A DNA stretch of 43,441 nucleotides from an uncultured Eubacteriales bacterium. Lineage in GTDB: Bacteria; Bacillota; Clostridia; Christensenellales; Aristaeellaceae. The position numbers were made by a program, and so were the translations under genes. The notes under the pieces are model-generated. The model had not been told where the DNA came from, did not search any database, and worked only from the letters and a program-made list of their open reading frames with translations. Within the stretch, counting starts at the first letter, position 1, and each line of letters starts with the position of its first letter. The stretch is taken from positions 1 to 43,441 of the forward strand of contig CADBCY010000033.1 in NCBI GenBank assembly GCA_902793325.1, read 5' to 3'. This document shows positions 38,981 through 43,441 of this stretch, one piece after another.

Positions 38981-39859
38981 TCACAGTTTCCGGAAGTCCA
39001 CGTTCGCATCCTTGAGCATTTTGGCGGTCTTCTTCTGCCGGCGCTTGTCGCGGCCGGTGCTGGACATCATGATCACGAACAGCAGCAGCAGCATCGGCGC
39101 GGCCACCGCGGGCATCACGATGATGGGATCGATCTGCGTGGCGTCGGAGGGCACCAGGATGGTGCGCGCCTCCTCGATGTTGGCGATGCGCCGGCCCCGC
39201 ACCAGCATGCGGTGGCTGTTGATGCCGTAGGGCGTGCAGGTGACCAGCGTGCAGTAGTCCTGCTCGGGATCGATGGCCAGCGCTTCCATCTCGTAGGGAA
39301 GCACGATGAGGATCTGGTTTATCTCGTAGGTCAGGATCTCGTCCATCACGCGGATCAGGAACACGTCGCCCTCTTCCAGCTGGTCCAGGTCGGTGAACAG
39401 CTTGGCCGACGGCAGGCCGCGGTGGCCCGACAGCACCGCGTGGGTGCCCTGCCCGCCGATGGGCATGGAGGAACCCTCGATGTGGCCCACCGCGATTTGC
39501 AGCACCGCCTCATCCGTGCCGTGGTAGATGGGCAGAGAACAGTTGATCCGGGGGATTTCGATATAGCCCATGATGCCCGAACCGGTCAGATTCAGGACGC
39601 TCTCGTATTCCGCCTGCTCCGCGTCGTCCATGGTCCAGCGATCGCTGCTGCCGATGAGGCCGGCGTTGTATTCCTCCGCCCGTTCCCATTCGCGCGCATA
39701 GATCTCGGGGTCGATCTGGGCCACCTGTTCCACGTAGCTGGCGATGGCGCGGGACTGGTGGAAGCTGTTCCAGTAGTCCGACACCGTGGGATACAGCAGC
39801 ACGCTGACGCCGACGATCAGGATCAAAAACAGCAGTATGGTTGAAACGTGATTCTTCAT
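38981..39859 (-). CDS. srtC: Class C sortase (intact)
   Basis: 292 residues from ATG 39857-39859 (GGGGAA upstream); a longer frame to 39946 runs through the promoter. N-terminal membrane helix (7-24), catalytic domain and C-terminal helix (~240-260) with a basic tail. The catalytic triad is intact: His146 in LSGHRGLPS, Cys208 in TLVTCTPYG and Arg217 in NSHRMLVRG. The lid region (~70-90) lacks the usual DPF/DPW and has SSDRW. Class C sortases polymerise pilins outside the membrane by joining a sorting-signal threonine to a lysine. It is separate from the sortase operon and has its own perfect promoter with a flanking inverted repeat. Confidence 0.95.
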   Translation of the reverse strand: MKNHVSTILLFLILIVGVSVLLYPTVSDYWNSFHQSRAIASYVEQVAQIDPEIYAREWERAEEYNAGLIGSSDRWTMDDAEQAEYESVLNLTGSGIMGYIEIPRINCSLPIYHGTDEAVLQIAVGHIEGSSMPIGGQGTHAVLSGHRGLPSAKLFTDLDQLEEGDVFLIRVMDEILTYEINQILIVLPYEMEALAIDPEQDYCTLVTCTPYGINSHRMLVRGRRIANIEEARTILVPSDATQIDPIIVMPAVAAPMLLLLFVIMMSSTGRDKRRQKKTAKMLKDANVDFRKL

Positions 39860-39902
39860 TGCCGTTCCCCTGTCTTCGCTTTCCGTATGAAAGATAATGA
39901 TA

Positions 39903-39933
39903 CTCAGGGATGTTAATATTATACACCCCTGAG
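39903..39933. promoter_or_regulatory. Operator-like inverted repeat straddling the srtC -10
   Basis: CTCAGGGATG (39903-39912) and CACCCCTGAG (39924-39933) match in nine of ten positions as an inverted repeat around the TATAAT. Its position over the -10 and start site suggests repression. Confidence 0.6.
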
Positions 39934-39946
39934 ATACGGCTGTCAA
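39918..39946 (-). promoter_or_regulatory. Perfect sigma-A promoter of the class C sortase gene
   Basis: Minus-strand TTGACA (39941-39946), 17-base spacer, TATAAT (39918-39923). ~60 bases before the ATG. Confidence 0.9.
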
Positions 39947-39979
39947 TGCGCGGAGAGCAAAGCGCGCCGCCGTCCGGCG

Positions 39980-40798
39980 CTACCGGGCCGCGTTCTCCCG
40001 CAGCAGGAAATCGGCCACCCGGCGTTTGAAGTCCTTCGCCTCCTCGTAGGCGGCGTGGCCGAGCTGCTCGTACATGTGGATCTCGCACCCCAGCTTTTCC
40101 GCGATCTCCTCCGAGGCCCGTCCGGTGACGACCCTGTCCTCCCGTCCGCCCAGCACCAGCGCGGGGCAGGCGATCTCCTCCAGCCGGTCGTAGCAGTCCA
40201 GCGTGAGGATGGACTTCGCCAGCGTCAGGAAATGGGCGGTGTCGTCCAGCTTCGCCAGCTTCATCACCGCCGGGAATATCCAGCCCCAGCGGCGGGCGTA
40301 GGCCGGGGAATACAGCCGCTCCGGCATGTCCCGCGCGAAGCTGTCCAGGTCGCCCGCCTCGGCCCAGGCGATCCACTGGCCCACCACGCCCCGGAGGGTA
40401 TCGTTCAGGCGGCTGGCGGTCACGGCCAGCACCAGCCGCTCGACCCGCTCCGGGTGGTTCAGCGCCAGGTACTGGGCAATCATGCCTCCCTGGGACACCC
40501 CGAGCACCGCCGCCCGGGGGACGCCCAGCAGCGCCATGGCCTCGGCGGTGTGCTCCGCCAGGTCCTCCAGCGTCGTGCCCTCCGGCAGGTCCGAGCGCCG
40601 GTCCAGCGCATAGACCCGAAAATCCCGGTCAAACAGCCGGAAGCCGTGCGCCAGGGCCAGCCCCGAGCCCGCCAGCGGCCGCAGGCTCAGCCCCGGCAGC
40701 AGCACCATGGGGCGCTCGCCCCGGCCGAAGCAGGCGCAGGTCATCGTCCCGCCCGCCAGGCGCAGGGTGCGCTCCTCCGCGTTGTACAGCGCCGTCAT
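39980..40798 (-). CDS. Alpha/beta-hydrolase
   Basis: 272 residues from ATG 40796-40798 (GGGGGTGA upstream). A cytosolic alpha/beta-hydrolase fold: the oxyanion loop is in VLLPGLSLRPLAG, the nucleophile elbow GVSQGG holds Ser102, the acid Asp is in LGGREDRVV, and the catalytic His is in QLGHAAYEEA. A cap domain spans ~130-205 (WAEAGDLDSFARDMPERLY). The substrate cannot be predicted. It is 65 bases behind the GNAT gene, possibly in an operon with it and mnmG. Confidence 0.9.
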   Translation of the reverse strand: MTALYNAEERTLRLAGGTMTCACFGRGERPMVLLPGLSLRPLAGSGLALAHGFRLFDRDFRVYALDRRSDLPEGTTLEDLAEHTAEAMALLGVPRAAVLGVSQGGMIAQYLALNHPERVERLVLAVTASRLNDTLRGVVGQWIAWAEAGDLDSFARDMPERLYSPAYARRWGWIFPAVMKLAKLDDTAHFLTLAKSILTLDCYDRLEEIACPALVLGGREDRVVTGRASEEIAEKLGCEIHMYEQLGHAAYEEAKDFKRRVADFLLRENAAR

Positions 40799-40863
40799 CC
40801 GTTCACCCCCAATACAATGGGTCGGCCCCGCCCGCGGCGTGTCCGCGGCCCCGGGGACGCCCT

Positions 40864-41304
40864 CTAGGTATCGATGCGGATCAGGGGCGTGAGCTCGCGG
40901 TTGCGGTAGTTCACGTCCTCGCGCAGGGAAAACCCCTGCTTCTCCCAGAAGGCGTTGCCGGCGTCGTTGTAGCGGAACACCAGCAGCGCCACCTTGTTGA
41001 TGCCCTCGGCCTTCATCGCGTCCAGGCAGCGCGTCACCAGCGCCGTGCCCACGCCGCGCCGGCGGAAGCGCTCGGCCACGGCCATGTGGTAGACGTACCC
41101 CCGCCGGCCGTCCTGCCCGGACAGGATCACCCCCGCCAGCGCGCTGTCCTCCTCGGCCACGAAGCACGTGCCCGGGTTCCGCGCCAGCAGGCGGGCAACG
41201 CCCTCCCGCGAGTCGTCCAGGTTGTTGAAACCCATGTTCCGGCAGGACATCCACAGCGCGTACACGGCGTCGTAGTCGGCCATCTGCATCAGGCGAATGT
41301 TCAT
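40864..41304 (-). CDS. GNAT-family N-acetyltransferase
   Basis: 146 residues from ATG 41302-41304 behind AAAGGAG. Acetyl-CoA-binding motif A is RRRGVGTAL, preceded by YVYHMAVAERF; the C-terminal NAFWEKQGFSLRED is typical of GNAT. It resembles YpeA-like small acetyltransferases. The acceptor is unknown. Lies 44 bases downstream of mnmG. Confidence 0.92.
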   Translation of the reverse strand: MNIRLMQMADYDAVYALWMSCRNMGFNNLDDSREGVARLLARNPGTCFVAEEDSALAGVILSGQDGRRGYVYHMAVAERFRRRGVGTALVTRCLDAMKAEGINKVALLVFRYNDAGNAFWEKQGFSLREDVNYRNRELTPLIRIDT

Positions 41305-41348
41305 GGGCGGGACTCCTTTATCCTTTGATTCGGGGGCGCGTCCCCCCC

Positions 41349-43145
41349 TCAGCGCTCGCGGCTCTTCAGCCAGATCATCAGCACCGTCACGTCGCCGGGG
41401 TTGATGCCGGGAATGCGGCTGGCCTGGCCGAGGGAGCGGGGGCGCTGGGCGTCCAGCTTCTGCCGGGCCTCGATGCGCAGCCCCGACAGGTTCAGGTAGT
41501 CGGCGTCCGGGGGCAGGGGCGTGTCCTCCATCTTCAGGAAGCGCTGCCGGTCGGCGTCCTGGCGGCGCAGGTAGCCCTCGTACTTCGCGTCGATCTCCAA
41601 CTGCTCCTTCACGTCGGCGGGGTAATCCGGCAGCTCCGGGCGCTCCGCCCGCAGGCCGTCGTAGGTGGCCTCGGGGTGGCGCAGCCGGTCGGTGAGGTGC
41701 AGCCGGTCCAGCAGCCTGCGCCCCTCCGCGGTATCCTCGCGCTTTTTCAGCATCTTCTCGTAGCGCGCGCGGCTCGCCAGGCCCACCCGATAGCCCAGCT
41801 CCGTCAGCCGCAGGTCGGCGTTGTCCTGCCGCAGCAGCAGCCGGTACTCGGCGCGGCTCGTCATCATGCGGTAGGGCTCGTCCACGCCCTTGGTGACCAG
41901 ATCGTCCACCAGCACGCCCAGGTAGGCGTCGGCGCGGGTGAGGCGCATCGGCTCCCTGCCCTGCAGATACAGCGCGGCGTTCACGCCCGCGTACAGCCCC
42001 TGGGCGGCGGCCTCCTCGTAGCCGGAGGTGCCGTTCACCTGGCCCGCGCAGTACAGGCCCTCAATGTGCCGCGCGCGGAAGGTCGCGTCCAGCTGGGTGG
42101 GGTCGATGCAGTCGTACTCGATGGCGTAGGCCAGCCGCACCAGCGCCGCATGCTCCAGCCCCGGGATGGACGCATAGATCTCGCGCTGCACGTCCTCCGG
42201 CATCGAGGTGCTCATGCCCTGGGCGTACCACTCCACCGTGTACAGGCCCTCCGGCTCCATGAAGATGGGGTGGCGGTCCTTGTCTTGGAAGCGCACCACC
42301 TTGTCCTCGATGGAGGGGCAGTAGCGCGCGCCGGTGCCGTGGATGCTCCCGGAGTACATGGGCGCGCGGTGGAGGTTCCTGAGGATGATCTCGTGGGTCC
42401 GGGGCGTGGTGTAGGTCAGGTAGCACATGGCCCGGTTCTTCAGCGCCGCGCCGTCGGTGAGGAAGGAGAACGGCACCACGGGCTCGTCGCCGTACTGCGG
42501 CTCCATCCTGGAAAAGTCGATCGTGCGGCCGTCGAGGCGCGCCGGGGTGCCGGTCTTGAAGCGGCGGATGGAGAAGCCCAGGTCCATCAGGTTCTGCGTC
42601 AGCGCGTTGGCGGCCAGCAGGCCCTGCGGCCCGCCGTTCCAACTGCATTCGCCGATGATGATGCGGCTGTTCAGGTACACGCCGCTGCACACCACCGCGG
42701 CCCGGCAGGCGACCCGGCTGCCCGTGGTGGTCTCGACGCCCGCCACGCGGCCGTTCTCCACCAGAATGCGCCGCACCTCCGCCTGGCGCAGGGACAGGTT
42801 TTCGCACTCGTCCACGGCCTTGCGCATGCGAAGCTGGTACGCCTTCTTGTCCGCCTGGGCGCGCAGCGAGTGCACCGCCGGGCCCTTGCGGGTGTTGAGC
42901 ATGCGGGACTGTATGAACACGTCGTCGATGGCGCGGCCCATCTCGCCGCCCAGGGCGTCCAGCTCGCGGACGAGGTGGCCCTTGGCGGTGCCGCCGATGG
43001 AGGGGTTGCAGGGCATCATGGCCAGGGCGTCCAGGTTCAGCGTGACCAGCAGGGTCTTCTGCCCCATGCGCGCGCAGGCCAGCGCCGCCTCGCACCCCGC
43101 GTGGCCCGCGCCGATGACGACGATGTCGAAGGTATCGGAGAACAA
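41349..43145 (-). CDS. mnmG: tRNA uridine-5-carboxymethylaminomethyl modification enzyme MnmG
   Basis: 598 residues, FAD-dependent MnmG (GidA), which with MnmE installs cmnm5 at the wobble uridine of certain tRNAs. FAD motif VVIGAGHAGCEAA (9-21), PCNPSIGGTAKGHL (45-58), LNTRKGPAVHSLRAQ and AGQVNGTSGYEEAAAQG are all characteristic. The start is TTG (43143-43145) with GAGGTGA upstream; no ATG lies close enough to keep the conserved N-terminus. It is somewhat shorter than the ~630 residues of E. coli. In many Firmicutes mnmE-mnmG-rsmG adjoin; neither neighbour is visible here. Confidence 0.97.
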   Translation of the reverse strand: MFSDTFDIVVIGAGHAGCEAALACARMGQKTLLVTLNLDALAMMPCNPSIGGTAKGHLVRELDALGGEMGRAIDDVFIQSRMLNTRKGPAVHSLRAQADKKAYQLRMRKAVDECENLSLRQAEVRRILVENGRVAGVETTTGSRVACRAAVVCSGVYLNSRIIIGECSWNGGPQGLLAANALTQNLMDLGFSIRRFKTGTPARLDGRTIDFSRMEPQYGDEPVVPFSFLTDGAALKNRAMCYLTYTTPRTHEIILRNLHRAPMYSGSIHGTGARYCPSIEDKVVRFQDKDRHPIFMEPEGLYTVEWYAQGMSTSMPEDVQREIYASIPGLEHAALVRLAYAIEYDCIDPTQLDATFRARHIEGLYCAGQVNGTSGYEEAAAQGLYAGVNAALYLQGREPMRLTRADAYLGVLVDDLVTKGVDEPYRMMTSRAEYRLLLRQDNADLRLTELGYRVGLASRARYEKMLKKREDTAEGRRLLDRLHLTDRLRHPEATYDGLRAERPELPDYPADVKEQLEIDAKYEGYLRRQDADRQRFLKMEDTPLPPDADYLNLSGLRIEARQKLDAQRPRSLGQASRIPGINPGDVTVLMIWLKSRER

Positions 43146-43202
43146 GACTTGTCACCTCGGGAATCGGTTCGCTTTTGATATGACCGGGGAATCGCCTCCC
43201 CC

Positions 43203-43208
43203 ATTATA
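43203..43208 (-). promoter_or_regulatory. Probable -10 of the mnmG promoter
   Basis: TATAAT on the minus strand ~58 bases upstream of the TTG start; no -35 of note at 17 bases. Confidence 0.5.
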
Positions 43209-43340
43209 CATGATTCCCGCCGTCCGGGCGCGGGAACGGAGAAATTTTACGTCCCCGGCGGGAATGCGCCGACATGCAGCGCAGCGGCCATGCCGGATTG
43301 CCGTCGGGCCAAGGAGCTGCCGGTTATCGAGGCGCAATCC

Positions 43341-43398
43341 ATGAAAAGGGGCTGTCTCAAAATGACTTGAAGAGGTCATATTGAGGCAGCCTCTTCAT
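43341..43398. terminator. Long imperfect inverted repeat, probable terminator or IS-end-like sequence
   Basis: ATGAAAAGGGGCTGTCTCAA... pairs with ...TTGAGGCAGCCTCTTCAT around a short loop, with a few mismatches. Read on the minus strand it ends in CCCCTTTTC, as a terminator for a gene beyond the right edge. GGGGCTGTCTCAA resembles the terminal repeats of some Firmicutes insertion sequences, so an element remnant is an alternative. Confidence 0.55.
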
Positions 43399-43428
43399 TA
43401 TGGGATGAATCCAAGGGAAGGAACGAAA

Positions 43429-43441
43429 ATGGGCAGCAAAA
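43429..43441 (+). CDS. Possible start of a plus-strand gene, cut by window edge
   Basis: ATG at 43429 has AAGGGAAGGAA upstream at good spacing; only four codons (MGSK) are visible. This is a ribosome-binding-site-based guess and conflicts with reading the adjacent hairpin as a minus-strand terminator for a gene entering from the right. Confidence 0.3.

Noticed and set aside
39980-41254. A 424-codon frame extending the hydrolase into the acetyltransferase region
   Set aside because: The upstream part overlaps the GNAT gene in another frame; the hydrolase fold and ribosome binding site begin at 40798.
43152-43379. Minus-strand 75-codon frame upstream of mnmG
   Set aside because: It lies over the mnmG promoter and hairpin, with no ribosome binding site or recognisable domain.

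Overview
This 43.4-kb window is high-GC, gene-dense chromosome from a Gram-positive member of the Clostridia. The evidence is a SCIFF ranthipeptide precursor with its radical-SAM maturase, strong AGGAGG-type ribosome binding sites, sigma-A promoters (several are perfect TTGACA-N17-TATAAT), sortases with a Cna-B surface protein, and a compact type IV pilus operon without any outer-membrane secretin. The exact lineage cannot be settled from the sequence; a gut or rumen relative of the Christensenellales/Aristaeella type is a guess. No rRNA, tRNA, CRISPR array or intact insertion sequence was seen.

Layout. 1-4.2 kb: the 3'-truncated end of a secreted protein gene, then the divergent SCIFF precursor, its maturase and an overlapping Orn/Lys/Arg-type decarboxylase. 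4.2-7.1 kb: a small Ala/Pro/Glu-rich protein, an S51 peptidase and an FAD-dependent dehydrogenase. 7.2-13.4 kb: a five-gene ABC transporter operon of unknown substrate, led by a DUF3798-like binding protein carried on a very long EAPAEE stalk. 13.5-18.2 kb: a divergent CUT1-type sugar ABC transporter. 18.2-24.2 kb: a short-chain dehydrogenase, a secreted tannase-like esterase, an EamA exporter, a secreted protein of unknown function and an orphan HPt protein. 24.2-25.5 kb: queT-queF behind a preQ1-I riboswitch and terminator. 25.5-30.2 kb: a diguanylate cyclase and a pilus operon (pilC, four pilin-like proteins, pilT). 30.3-39.95 kb: a cell-surface region with a transglutaminase-like protein, a five-gene sortase operon, a BTAD-type regulator and a class C sortase. 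39.98-43.4 kb: an alpha/beta hydrolase, a GNAT acetyltransferase, mnmG and a terminal hairpin.

The most unusual part is the sortase operon at 31.4-37.4 kb. It begins with a signal-peptidase-I homologue whose catalytic Ser and Lys positions read Gly and Arg. Next comes a class-C sortase homologue whose catalytic His and Cys positions both read Arg. These are followed by a Cna-B surface protein, an intact class B sortase on a long repeat stalk, and a secreted protein. An intact class C sortase lies nearby under its own promoter. Between them is a regulator with a winged helix, a BTAD and a GGDEF-like domain; in the last, the GGDEF signature has become APSII but the RxxD c-di-GMP inhibitory-site motif is kept in register. 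Since the window also encodes a catalytically intact diguanylate cyclase next to the pilus operon, a c-di-GMP-linked surface-assembly programme built partly from pseudoenzymes is a testable hypothesis.
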